This document shows, in pieces, positions 1 to 9,082 of a stretch of DNA of 35,582 nucleotides (its first letter is position 1; each line of letters begins with the position of its first letter). The notes beneath the pieces were generated by a model. It was given only the letters and a program-made list of their open reading frames with translations, ran no database searches and was not told where the DNA came from. The DNA is from a virus, in IMG/VR virus record IMGVR_UViG_3300030329_006120, positions 1 through 35,582 of that record; one strand, written 5' to 3'. A program made the position numbers and the translations under genes.

Positions 1-1
1 A

Positions 2-898
2 GATATAACCATCTATAGTAACCTCCCGACGCCCATTCCGGTCGGATCCTTGGTTGTTATTCAATATGAAGATCCAATTAATAATATTAATCCTCGTATC
101 ATTTCTAACCAAGGGTCGGTGGCAATTGAGGGGGTTATGGGGAGCACCAACGCCGCAGCTGCAAGTTTGGAAGGAAGCTTCCAGGCTGTTCCATCGGGTC
201 CATTGGCGCCAGGCGATATGCAAGACTATAGGGGAAAGTTAGTACCTGGCACAATCGAAGGGTGCGCAGATACCGCTAGAACTGGCTACAAGCCCAAGGG
301 GAACATATTAGATGAGGAAATCATAACCTCCACTATTGTGCCACTGTGGACTGACAGCAGCAAGGAATGGAAGGAAGAAAACCCCGGCGCCGGTCCAGTG
401 CGCAAGCGTGGATTTATAAAGGGGAAAAAATCTTTTATTCGACGCGTCGAGAAAGCGTATACCGAGCTGAAACAAGCGGGATATACAGTAAAATCAGATC
501 ATCCAGAGATTGGCAAAGAGCCTTTCATCGTGGGAGACGCCTACCGATCGTTTGAAACACAACGTAGAGCATATATGCAGAAAGGACAGCCCGGACAAGT
601 AAAGTGGGATCCAAGGACACAGAGATCCAAAGTGGCACACCCATGCCGAGGATACCACACTGAAGGGCAGGCCATAGACTTATGGGGGGGCGCCGGCACC
701 CGCGAAGACATATTAGCTCATGGAGTACTTTACAATAAACTTTATGACGTTGGGTTGCGAAGAATTAATCGAGAGTTCTGGCATTGGTCGGTGGGAGAAG
801 CGGACGGTCACAGAGCGGATGGCACCGGTGGACACCCTCGAAACAAGATTTTTGCTGCAGGCGTAGAGGGATCGCCGGCTGATACGTACAAAGGATAA
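2..898 (+). CDS. Baseplate hub/tail-spike protein with C-terminal M15 (VanY-type) peptidase, 5' truncated
   Basis: The reading frame is open from base 2, so the gene starts upstream of the window; the TTG at 50 is only the first in-window start codon and is unlikely to be the true start. 298 residues are visible. The first ~45 visible residues (beta-rich, PVGSLVVIQYEDP) look like the end of a gp5-type OB fold, but this is weak. The C-terminal half is an M15 peptidase: RSFETQRRAY near visible residue 180, then H219-x6-D226 in GYHTEGQAID and H261 in EFWHW, giving the HxxxxxxD...H zinc ligands of D-Ala-D-Ala carboxypeptidases and phage endolysins. It would cut peptidoglycan peptide bonds. Its position just before baseplate genes argues for a virion-associated lysin used during tail penetration rather than a free endolysin, though a free endolysin is not excluded. 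Peptidase call strong; hub role inferred. Confidence 0.8.
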   Translation, partial: DITIYSNLPTPIPVGSLVVIQYEDPINNINPRIISNQGSVAIEGVMGSTNAAAASLEGSFQAVPSGPLAPGDMQDYRGKLVPGTIEGCADTARTGYKPKGNILDEEIITSTIVPLWTDSSKEWKEENPGAGPVRKRGFIKGKKSFIRRVEKAYTELKQAGYTVKSDHPEIGKEPFIVGDAYRSFETQRRAYMQKGQPGQVKWDPRTQRSKVAHPCRGYHTEGQAIDLWGGAGTREDILAHGVLYNKLYDVGLRRINREFWHWSVGEADGHRADGTGGHPRNKIFAAGVEGSPADTYKG

Positions 899-901
899 AT
901 T

Positions 902-1888
902 ATGGTTAAGAAAAAAACCAAAGCAGTAGATCTTAGCGTACTCACCAAACAAGAGCGCAGAGTTTATGACGCATTGTCCGAGGAGGAAAAGGCACAATAT
1001 TGGGGACTTGGTAAGGGCGCCCGCTCTGATGCAGATGTGCCTAAGTATATTGCCACCAAAGAAGAAAAGGTGATTGATAAAGGTAACTCCTTTATTGTGC
1101 TTGGTCTTGATCGCCCCAGTAACATATTTTCGGGCTTTGGGGGTGTAAAGGACACACATTGTGCTGCGATCGATATTGTGGCAGGACGCCTAGGTTCCCG
1201 CGCTCGACGCCGCGATGCCAAAGGCAAATTGGTTAATGTTGATCCCAACTTTAAACTAGATGCCGCGCGCATCTACCTGTCGCAGCGCTCCAACCCAGAT
1301 GGTAATTTTGGTATTCCCAGCGGTAGAGTAGGGTCCACCCACCCCGAATCACCGCGCAGTACCGTGGTGGCAAAAGCCGATACTCTAAGGTTTATTGCAC
1401 GCGAAAATATCAAACTGATTACTCGATCAGATGCTGAAAATTCCCAGGGAGGCGAAAACGGAAATGCCGACACCGCTGGCTATGGTATAGACCTGATGGC
1501 AATGAATGACGACTCAGACCTACAGCCGTTAGTAAAGGGAGATAATTTGGTGCAATGTCTTACCACTACCATCGAGGCAATCCATGATCTGCGGGAGCTA
1601 TTTAAAAACTTTTTAGAATATAACAGAACCCTCACCCAAGCTTTAATGAAGCATACTCATCGTTCCCCATTCTATGGTCAACTAACAGCCCCGGATTTTG
1701 AAGGGCTTTTGCCTCAAGGAACGGAAACTTTGGTGAACAACCTCACTAATGTAGAAAGCCAGTTAATGCTCCAAATGAAAAAGCTGGATTCTGTAGAATC
1801 TAATTATTTGTCTACCCCTGCCGGCGCGGAAGCAACTGAAGACGACAAAGGTTTATTTATTCTTAGCAAATACAATAGTACAAATTAA
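902..1888 (+). CDS. Structural protein of unknown function, probably baseplate/hub associated (328 aa)
   Basis: I cannot name the family. The N-terminus is highly charged and Lys-rich (~residues 1-50). A conserved-looking, Gly-rich segment follows around residues 64-110 (LGLDRPSNIFSGFGG, then KDTHCAAIDIV with one Cys and one His). Residues ~110-185 carry short repeating beta-like stretches (AARIYLSQ, ADTLRFIARENIKLIT) that could be a beta-helix or beta-sandwich. The C-terminal third from about residue 215 is helical (LVQCLTTTIEAIHDLRELF). The gene starts 3 nt after the stop of the hub peptidase gene and ends 2 nt before the giant 1754-codon gene, so it is almost certainly co-expressed with tail genes. 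A spike-tip or hub-accessory role is a guess from position only. Confidence 0.6.
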   Translation: MVKKKTKAVDLSVLTKQERRVYDALSEEEKAQYWGLGKGARSDADVPKYIATKEEKVIDKGNSFIVLGLDRPSNIFSGFGGVKDTHCAAIDIVAGRLGSRARRRDAKGKLVNVDPNFKLDAARIYLSQRSNPDGNFGIPSGRVGSTHPESPRSTVVAKADTLRFIARENIKLITRSDAENSQGGENGNADTAGYGIDLMAMNDDSDLQPLVKGDNLVQCLTTTIEAIHDLRELFKNFLEYNRTLTQALMKHTHRSPFYGQLTAPDFEGLLPQGTETLVNNLTNVESQLMLQMKKLDSVESNYLSTPAGAEATEDDKGLFILSKYNSTN

Positions 1889-1890
1889 TC

Positions 1891-4800
1891 ATGCCACGTT
1901 ATAAAAATAAAAAATTTAATATTCCTTTTTATGAAAAAAGTAGTCAATCTTATAGGCTGAAGATAAAGGTAAACGACCGCATTTTCGAAAATGATGATCG
2001 TATGAAAAAGAAGGCAGCAGACCTATACATTACGCATTATTTTCCTGAGTTCTATGCATTTTTATCCGACACCGAGGAATTCGAGAAGTTTGAAAACGCA
2101 GAATTAGATGTGGCAGAAGCACTGAAAGAAGTCCTAATATCAAAAACCACTATTATAAATCGATATGAAACTCAGCCACCCACGCAGATGCGCATTGTTG
2201 TATTTTCTTTGAAATACGATATAGACACTAAGCGCAAGCAATTAGAGGATAGCGGGACAATGCCGTCATTTGAGGAAAATTTATTGTTCTTCAACAGCGA
2301 AAACGAGATAGGAGACACCAGATCAGAATCGACCTTCTCGGTGGCTACACTAGGGAAGACTAATAATTCCTTGAATGATGGTCTCCGAATGTTTAATACT
2401 CAGCTTCAAGGATTTGAAGGACAGATTAGCCTTAATGTTGATTTTAATTCAATGCAGACGAGTACCCAACAGATTTTAAATCTTCTGGTAACGACGCTTT
2501 CCGCACAACTTAAAACAACAGCGTCGTCAGCTAGCTTTAGCGACGCGGACACTGTTACAATCTTTTTTGGAAAGAAAGGCGCAAAAATAGCAGTAACAGG
2601 GATGGAATACTTGCTCATTGAAGAATCAATTGAATCACAACCAATGAAGATTGGGTATTTTTCCATCATTAAATATAATCGCCTACTCAAAGATCCTCTG
2701 ACCCTAGCCACCCTTAAAAACTACCAATCTATCTTGGCGGGGGTGCAAAGCACAGCTACCAACAATACGAATTATTCATTTTTTGATTTCCTCAACGACC
2801 CGGGGGTATCGAGCGAACTTGGCGCCCCTCCGGCTACTATTCTCGACTTTAATCCGCAGCCCAAAAAGGACATGCAAAATATCCTGGTGAGCATAGCAGC
2901 AGATTATGGGTTGATCGATGTTGGAGATACCGAGGATCTTGAGAAGGGGTTCACCACGGCTCTAAGCAGTGAGGAGCTTCAGAACCTCCGACAGCGTGTT
3001 GCTGAAAATCCGGAAGTATATAAAAAGGTTTATGCGCATCAGAAAGCCAAAACCCTTAATACTGCCGTCGATGTCACCAAGAAAATAGGAGATGTGCTAG
3101 AAAATGGACCTCTTGGGCTGATTGATAAAAATTCCGCATTAGGTAAAGTCTTTCGTCAGCTTGGGGTCGATGAGTTGGCCAAGGAAGCATTTTTGTGTTT
3201 GACGTTCGGACTTTCCTTCGAGGCAGGAAGACTAAACAAAGCTGTTCAAAACGCATTAATAAAAACATCCTCAGCTACTTTTACGGGAGCGGATGGTTTA
3301 CGGTCAGCCACACCCTACCAGCCGCCCACCCCTCCGAAGCCCGCTTCGATTTCTAAGCCCGTGATTGATCCGAAGATGTTTAATCCCTTTACCATCTCGG
3401 GCTCCCCACCTATTTGGCAACAGATACAGAAAACGGTGGTTGACTCATTACAGCAAGCAGTTCTAAGTGTGATTGAGGAGCTTGCGGAACTCTTGCGTGA
3501 AAACTGTGAATTAAACAACCCAAGAGCTTCGGATTATGGTGATACAAATATTGTGGAGCTGCTGAATACAGATCTAGAGAGCAATAACCTACCATCAGCC
3601 GGCACCGGTACCCAATTGGATTCGCTAGGTCGCAAAAACGGTCTTTCTATTGATGAGATGATGGTATATCTTACGAGTTTATCGAACATCCTCAGTTCTA
3701 TCGAGATTTGCATCTTGTTCCAGAATCGCTCCGAGGCGCCTTCAAGTTTAGTTGACAGAATTATTGAATTTAATCTGGAATACCCCAATCCTCGCATTAG
3801 CGAGGATCTCGTTTCTACCTCTGCCATCATGGGCTTTTTCTCCGATTTGGCGGGAGTTGTTGACATCACTGATTTGTGCAATGAAATCGCTAACGATTTA
3901 TTCAGATTAAATCAGGATAATGTCTGTCTAACGGAGGACGATTTGGGACCCGAGGCAGACCGTTTGTTGGACCTGATAGAGAACGGACTCAGAGTGGAGC
4001 CTCCGCCCCTTAATTTTGAATGCCCAGACAAAGAGGGGTTCTTAAACGACCCCACCATCACTAAGTCTGTGCCTGAAACATTCAATACACTTGCAGAGTC
4101 AGTCGAATTACAATTCATAGCCTCAGCACAATCGATCAAAGAGATTCTGCTAGAACAGACGATGACAACCGGCGACCCTACGGGAATTCTTAAAAACGCC
4201 GGAGAGGCAACTGGTAGTTTGAGTTCTTTGGATCCAGCCTTTCTGAAGCCGATAATCACAGCCTTACAATCTTTGAGCAGTTTTGATATTAATGCATGCG
4301 ACGTTGATCCCTCAGTGATTCTGGGACCCGAAGTTATGGACGCTATTGGCAATAGCCAGACAGCCCTAGATGTAGTTTCGGAAACAGCACAAGATCCTAA
4401 TTTTAAACTAGCCATAGAGGGTATGATAGATAAATTGCAGAATATTAGTGATGGGGGCACCACCCCTCAGCCAATATATCCTTCCTATCGGTTTAATCAG
4501 CAGTTTTTAAAAGAATTTCAAGATTACATTATTATGGCTAGTGCATCCTATAATGATCCTACTCTTACGATTCCATTATATTACGAGGCGACAGCACTTG
4601 GCGCCGGCGCCGAAGTTTCTTCATATCAGTCTCAACAGATGATTTATCGCTTTCCGGATATATTTGCACCAGCGATTGCAGAACCTTCTCTTGCAGGAAT
4701 TTTTGGAAACATGTCTGTTACCAAAGGCGGCACTTCTATATGTCAGGAAGATCGAGTAGTCGGAGATGTCCTATATTTCCTCTTTACGGCAACCCAAGAA

Positions 4801-7155
4801 GACTATGATGCATACGATACGAGTGCGATGCTTCAGCCTCCTGATGAGGTTTTTAGAGATATATATCCGGAGATTTCGGAGTGGGCTTCAATACGTTTTG
4901 GTGCGACTGCTACCGCTCCCCTCGCAGACTTAACACAGGTTGCTTTAGCGGCAATGCGATTTTATCTTGATAAGTGGGCAGCCGGACAGCGTCACCGATC
5001 GCCTCGCGCCGGCAACTGGCCATCGTGGGCAAACGATGAGATTATAAGTTGGACAAAACTAGTAAATGTCATTTCTTCGGCAATGATTGACTACGACAAT
5101 CAGCGCGATTCTTGTACCGATCCTTTTATTGATAGGGCGGAGTCTGAACTTATAGATCTGGGATACACCGCCCCAAGCATCGAAGAAGGCGCCGATCGCC
5201 GATTCCTGATGGTACAGCTATTTCTTGATAGTGTTTATGGGTTTGACATTCTTAGTCTTAGAAATGGTAATTTTCTAACAATTACATATCCAAGTCAAAC
5301 TGGAGATGCGCCTCTAGAATCGCCTAATATGCTTATAGATTTTCAATCCTCGGGCGCCTATATTCCCGAAGCTAGCATCACAGGCTCTTTGTTGACGGAC
5401 GAATTATTATACACTTTTGAGAACACCACGGACACTACTCAAAACCCTTATACTAAAATCTTTGTCGACAGCTTTGAGCCTACCGACGGTGATCCGCTCT
5501 CTGTAGAGACACGCATGCGCATAGAGAATAGACACTTTCCATATGCATACGCTATTTTGACAGACGGACTTTTTGATTATATCCGCAAGAATGGCGTCTT
5601 TGATGCTGCCACACTCCAGGCGCTCAACTTCTTTCACCTCAACAATAACTGTCCTCCATCAGAAGTATCTGATTTGTTGGACGTCGAAGGTATTTTAGCC
5701 CAGATGCAGAAAGAGTTTTTGGAGTCAGCATGCAACGATAAAGATATCCCACTGCGTAAGAAGATCCGCAACATGATCAAGTACGGCATGTATCTTTTGT
5801 TAATCCAAGTAAGCATAGCTGAGTTTATAATTAAAAATATCTTTGTTTTTTCGGCTTTCCGTATTGATGAATTAATTGAAACTGAGTTTATAAAAATATT
5901 TATGCGCCAGCAAATCGTGGCGTCTGTCCTGCGTTATCTGAAATTCGAAGGATCGCGCGAAAGTACACTGCGCATGGATTTGGTAGAGTACTTTAACATA
6001 AAAATTCAGCGAGAAGAGGTTGTAGGGAAAGGCGGAATTGAGTTCAGCGATGGCTCTATTGCCTTCCCGGACGGGTTGCAGTTTTCCGTAGTGGACGACG
6101 GAGGGTTTGTCGGATTTGATGAGATTATTGATTATCTGATAACCGAGCGCCTCGAACTTGGAAAGGTTCCCGTTAATAATGCCATCAAGAACTCATTACC
6201 AGGAAGTGACCCCCAAACATTAGATGGGGTGTTTTTGCATAGCATGAGGTCATACCGCGTTCTGCAGGACACAAAGGAGGCGCTCCTCGTTGAGATACCG
6301 GGCATGAATGAGTTTGATGAAATATCAGACATGGTATTCCTTACGATTAGGGAGGACAAGTTTGACGCATCTGGTGAGTTATTCACTGCAGCGGTCCACA
6401 CTTTGGCACGAAAAGAAGCCGGTGTCCAAGAAGTTAATTACGGCGACTACGAATCATTGCCTCAATATGAAAATGGAGAAGATCAAACTCTTAAATACAA
6501 AGGACAAGGTCCTAAAGTTACACAAGATGGTGATACTTTGTATTATCATGTTAGTCGTACGAATGATGACAGCGAATTTTTGATAATACAGGAAGCACAA
6601 CAAGCACTAAGGGCAGGCGACTATTACCCCTACGACGCCGAGTCATCGCCACCTTATCCAGCCGCGGTAGCCTATGACGCGCGCCCCGAGATTAGAATAA
6701 ACATAGACTCAACATATCAGGTGGGCTGGGTAGTAGAGGCGAATAGCAAAGGGGACGTCCCTTCGATGCCCCAACCGTCGAGAATTATTATTTATTATAA
6801 ACTCTGGTATTATCGCGATACGGGGTCTTCTCGTGCTTTGTATCTTCTTCGTAATTTTGGAAGCCGTATAGTTATTCCTTCTCTTGCAGAGCGATTGGGA
6901 CAACTAGCCGGCGCCACAAAGCCTCCACGAGAAGAGCAAGATCCCTTTGGTAGTCTCAAAGATCAAGCCCCCACCGCCGCCGCCGGCGTTGATAAAGCGC
7001 CTCCGAATAGGAATGTGTGGGACACTGACGAGCCGCCACCGGCTGAACGCCCTGGCGGGGTAGATCCAGCCGACATGCCCGAGGAAGACGATGAAGATAC
7101 TGAACATGCCGTAGAAAATCCGGATGCCGGCAGTTCCGAGCAAGGATATAACTAA
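1891..7155 (+). CDS. Giant structural protein, unknown function (1754 aa)
   Basis: No named family recognised. The N-terminus (residues ~1-130) is Lys/Tyr-rich and mixed alpha/beta. The middle is long and largely helical with many Asp/Glu and scattered Cys. Residues ~1290-1325 form an unusually hydrophobic stretch (MYLLLIQVSIAEFIIKNIF) that could be a membrane-active or buried helix. The last ~65 residues are Pro-, Asp- and Glu-rich and probably disordered. It lies 2 nt after the preceding gene and 42 nt before the next, inside the baseplate block. Size and position suggest a baseplate or hub scaffold component. A tape-measure protein is less likely, because the sequence lacks the regular coiled-coil or Ala-rich repetition typical of tape measures. 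A single intact frame over 5.2 kb with no internal stop supports a real gene; function is unknown. Confidence 0.72.
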   Translation: MPRYKNKKFNIPFYEKSSQSYRLKIKVNDRIFENDDRMKKKAADLYITHYFPEFYAFLSDTEEFEKFENAELDVAEALKEVLISKTTIINRYETQPPTQMRIVVFSLKYDIDTKRKQLEDSGTMPSFEENLLFFNSENEIGDTRSESTFSVATLGKTNNSLNDGLRMFNTQLQGFEGQISLNVDFNSMQTSTQQILNLLVTTLSAQLKTTASSASFSDADTVTIFFGKKGAKIAVTGMEYLLIEESIESQPMKIGYFSIIKYNRLLKDPLTLATLKNYQSILAGVQSTATNNTNYSFFDFLNDPGVSSELGAPPATILDFNPQPKKDMQNILVSIAADYGLIDVGDTEDLEKGFTTALSSEELQNLRQRVAENPEVYKKVYAHQKAKTLNTAVDVTKKIGDVLENGPLGLIDKNSALGKVFRQLGVDELAKEAFLCLTFGLSFEAGRLNKAVQNALIKTSSATFTGADGLRSATPYQPPTPPKPASISKPVIDPKMFNPFTISGSPPIWQQIQKTVVDSLQQAVLSVIEELAELLRENCELNNPRASDYGDTNIVELLNTDLESNNLPSAGTGTQLDSLGRKNGLSIDEMMVYLTSLSNILSSIEICILFQNRSEAPSSLVDRIIEFNLEYPNPRISEDLVSTSAIMGFFSDLAGVVDITDLCNEIANDLFRLNQDNVCLTEDDLGPEADRLLDLIENGLRVEPPPLNFECPDKEGFLNDPTITKSVPETFNTLAESVELQFIASAQSIKEILLEQTMTTGDPTGILKNAGEATGSLSSLDPAFLKPIITALQSLSSFDINACDVDPSVILGPEVMDAIGNSQTALDVVSETAQDPNFKLAIEGMIDKLQNISDGGTTPQPIYPSYRFNQQFLKEFQDYIIMASASYNDPTLTIPLYYEATALGAGAEVSSYQSQQMIYRFPDIFAPAIAEPSLAGIFGNMSVTKGGTSICQEDRVVGDVLYFLFTATQEDYDAYDTSAMLQPPDEVFRDIYPEISEWASIRFGATATAPLADLTQVALAAMRFYLDKWAAGQRHRSPRAGNWPSWANDEIISWTKLVNVISSAMIDYDNQRDSCTDPFIDRAESELIDLGYTAPSIEEGADRRFLMVQLFLDSVYGFDILSLRNGNFLTITYPSQTGDAPLESPNMLIDFQSSGAYIPEASITGSLLTDELLYTFENTTDTTQNPYTKIFVDSFEPTDGDPLSVETRMRIENRHFPYAYAILTDGLFDYIRKNGVFDAATLQALNFFHLNNNCPPSEVSDLLDVEGILAQMQKEFLESACNDKDIPLRKKIRNMIKYGMYLLLIQVSIAEFIIKNIFVFSAFRIDELIETEFIKIFMRQQIVASVLRYLKFEGSRESTLRMDLVEYFNIKIQREEVVGKGGIEFSDGSIAFPDGLQFSVVDDGGFVGFDEIIDYLITERLELGKVPVNNAIKNSLPGSDPQTLDGVFLHSMRSYRVLQDTKEALLVEIPGMNEFDEISDMVFLTIREDKFDASGELFTAAVHTLARKEAGVQEVNYGDYESLPQYENGEDQTLKYKGQGPKVTQDGDTLYYHVSRTNDDSEFLIIQEAQQALRAGDYYPYDAESSPPYPAAVAYDARPEIRINIDSTYQVGWVVEANSKGDVPSMPQPSRIIIYYKLWYYRDTGSSRALYLLRNFGSRIVIPSLAERLGQLAGATKPPREEQDPFGSLKDQAPTAAAGVDKAPPNRNVWDTDEPPPAERPGGVDPADMPEEDDEDTEHAVENPDAGSSEQGYN

Positions 7156-7197
7156 GATGGAGCACTGTAGTACACGAAAAGGCGCCGGAGAATTATT

Positions 7198-8667
7198 ATG
7201 ACAACAGAACTTCCTTTAACAGATCAGTGGGACCATAATCCGGCTATTCTAAAGCAGAGTGACATTGAGAACACTTTGTTGGGTGATACATTTGGGGCCC
7301 GCCGCTCCAACCTGCGACAGCAGTGGGTTGATTTGCTATCCCAAGCAAACACAATTATAGCCGCGATACAACGTTCTTATGAAGATGTCTCGACGGATCT
7401 TAAAGAGAGTGTATATCCCCAGATCACCTCTTTTTTGAATAATTCCGCTCAAGGATTTGATTTTAGTCGCTCCAATCTGAGTAGTGTCCAGAAGCATACA
7501 GTCACAGCGGGGTATAAGGATGAATATACTTCTCTTTTTGATGCTACGAGGGAATCCACCAAGCAATTTATGTGGGAGATCGCCGGACCTGGATCCCGCG
7601 CCGACTGGCGCGGGGGGACTATTACTACCCTAACTCAGATCTACAATGCTTTCTACTACAACAACTACAATACGCCCATTACATTTTTACCTCATGGAAT
7701 CGGCACAGCAGAATATCGCCACAAAGGAATCAGCACTACACTCTTCGGGCGCGCCCTTTATGCGGTGGAACAAGAATTTGCTCGCCGCGAACAGGTGATA
7801 GCCACTGAGGTGGGTGTTGCTCAGGGAGACGATGTAGCCGAAAGCGCAGCCGCAGCTGCGGTTATGACGAAAACCGTTTTGAGCCCTACAGATATAAGAT
7901 ATTTATCACATAACACGGAATACCGTCAATACTTTTCTACTACTTTCAACAAGGATGCTATTACGTTTGTTCCCATATTGCAAAATTTCTATTTAACCGG
8001 AAAATATTTCAGCAATGTAGACACTGCCTTCGAAAGTACCAAAGACCGGGCTTTAGATATCTTAATTACCACCATCCTTAACGATGATAACTTTGATGCA
8101 TTGCCCAATTTGACACGTCCCGCGGCAGCTGCAGCTATCGCCGAAGCAACCGGTGCAGACCAAGACCCGGCTTTCAGCTCCGCGGGCAGAGATTTCCTTT
8201 TAAAGATGCTTCTTAAGACCCCTGTCGATATCTTGAAGGGGCTTGTAGAGCTTATTGATCCCCATGTGTCGATCTCAAAATTAATAAAAACCGGCACCGG
8301 TTTTGCCTTCAATGACTTGGCTACGCAAATGGACGCTCCGGCTAAGCAAATTAATGAGAATCTTAAGGGCGAAGACCTTCTTAAGCTTGTTTTGTGTGTT
8401 GTCGACCAGTCCCTCGACGCAGCGGAGGGAGGCATGCCAGACCCTCCATCCGGCACGGGAGCACAAGAATTCTTTCCTCGCATCTCTATCGACGGGGTGG
8501 ATTTCACAGGAACGGTTTCGGGAATGTTCATGGTGCCCCCGAGCCCTCTGGGGTTAATTTATTTACTCTTGGAACTACTTAAGAATGAAATTACAGACGC
8601 GGTAGAGAATGTAGATGGAGCATCAGAGAATGCGGCTGCAGAAACTGAGTGTGAAGACGAGGGATAA
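7198..8667 (+). CDS. Structural protein of unknown function upstream of gp25 (489 aa)
   Basis: Not recognised. The start is fixed by a GGAG ribosome site about 8 nt upstream of the ATG. The N-terminal ~100 residues are helical with Gln/Ser; residues ~130-170 are aromatic-rich (IYNAFYYNNYNTP). Two Ala-rich stretches occur (ESAAAAAVM near 217, PAAAAAIAEA near 307). A hydrophobic helix pair appears around residues 335-355 (LLKTPVDILKGLVELIDPH). Near the end, PPSPLGLIYLLLELL (~443-457) is followed by an acidic tail. Sitting between the 1754-aa giant and the gp25-like wedge gene, it is most probably a baseplate component; nothing in the sequence shows its exact role. Confidence 0.62.
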   Translation: MTTELPLTDQWDHNPAILKQSDIENTLLGDTFGARRSNLRQQWVDLLSQANTIIAAIQRSYEDVSTDLKESVYPQITSFLNNSAQGFDFSRSNLSSVQKHTVTAGYKDEYTSLFDATRESTKQFMWEIAGPGSRADWRGGTITTLTQIYNAFYYNNYNTPITFLPHGIGTAEYRHKGISTTLFGRALYAVEQEFARREQVIATEVGVAQGDDVAESAAAAAVMTKTVLSPTDIRYLSHNTEYRQYFSTTFNKDAITFVPILQNFYLTGKYFSNVDTAFESTKDRALDILITTILNDDNFDALPNLTRPAAAAAIAEATGADQDPAFSSAGRDFLLKMLLKTPVDILKGLVELIDPHVSISKLIKTGTGFAFNDLATQMDAPAKQINENLKGEDLLKLVLCVVDQSLDAAEGGMPDPPSGTGAQEFFPRISIDGVDFTGTVSGMFMVPPSPLGLIYLLLELLKNEITDAVENVDGASENAAAETECEDEG

Positions 8668-8670
8668 TTT

Positions 8671-9066
8671 ATGAGTTCAGGACTTTCAGTTGCCTTACCA
8701 CTAACGATAGATAGTGTTTTTGGACCTTACAACTTAAACACCACTTTTGACCAACTAGCAACTCAAAATTTGAAAATGTTGGTACTAACCATTCCTGGCG
8801 AACGGATGATGGACCCTGCATTTGGTGTCGGTCTTCGACAATACCTATTTGAATTTAACGGACAAGATACATACGCGCAAATTGCATCTGCAATTCAACA
8901 ACAAGTTCAGAAGTATTTACCCTATATTCAGATCAACGATATCAAGTTTAAGATACCCGAAGATAACCCGGATCTTTATCCTCACAATCTTTCGGTTTCT
9001 ATCTTTTTTACAATCGTGCCGCTTCAAATGAACACTGCGGTGCAAATTGACGTAGATAATAACTAA
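8671..9066 (+). CDS. Baseplate wedge subunit, T4 gp25-like (GPW/gp25 family)
   Basis: 131 residues, almost the same length as T4 gp25 (132 aa). The family signature lies at residues ~38-60: hydrophobic strand, then IPGERMMDPAFGVGLRQYLF, the GER-x-M-x-P-x-FG pattern of gp25/P2 gpW-type proteins. A helix follows (AQIASAIQQQVQKYLP) and then beta strands to the end. In T4 gp25 belongs to the conserved inner baseplate that connects the wedge to the sheath-nucleating ring. The gene follows the previous stop by 3 nt with an AGGGA ribosome site, and the gp6-like wedge partner lies 16 nt downstream, which supports the call. Confidence 0.93.
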   Translation: MSSGLSVALPLTIDSVFGPYNLNTTFDQLATQNLKMLVLTIPGERMMDPAFGVGLRQYLFEFNGQDTYAQIASAIQQQVQKYLPYIQINDIKFKIPEDNPDLYPHNLSVSIFFTIVPLQMNTAVQIDVDNN

Positions 9067-9082
9067 TTAATGAGATAATAAG

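Noticed and set aside
3912-4463. Long minus-strand open frame (183 codons), and others such as 7989-8531 and 22512-23036
   Set aside because: They lie entirely within well-supported + strand genes, lack ribosome sites and have compositions of antisense shadows.
1891-7155. Interpretation as tape-measure protein because of its length
   Set aside because: No extended heptad or Ala-rich repeats, an acidic Pro-rich end, and location between hub and wedge genes.
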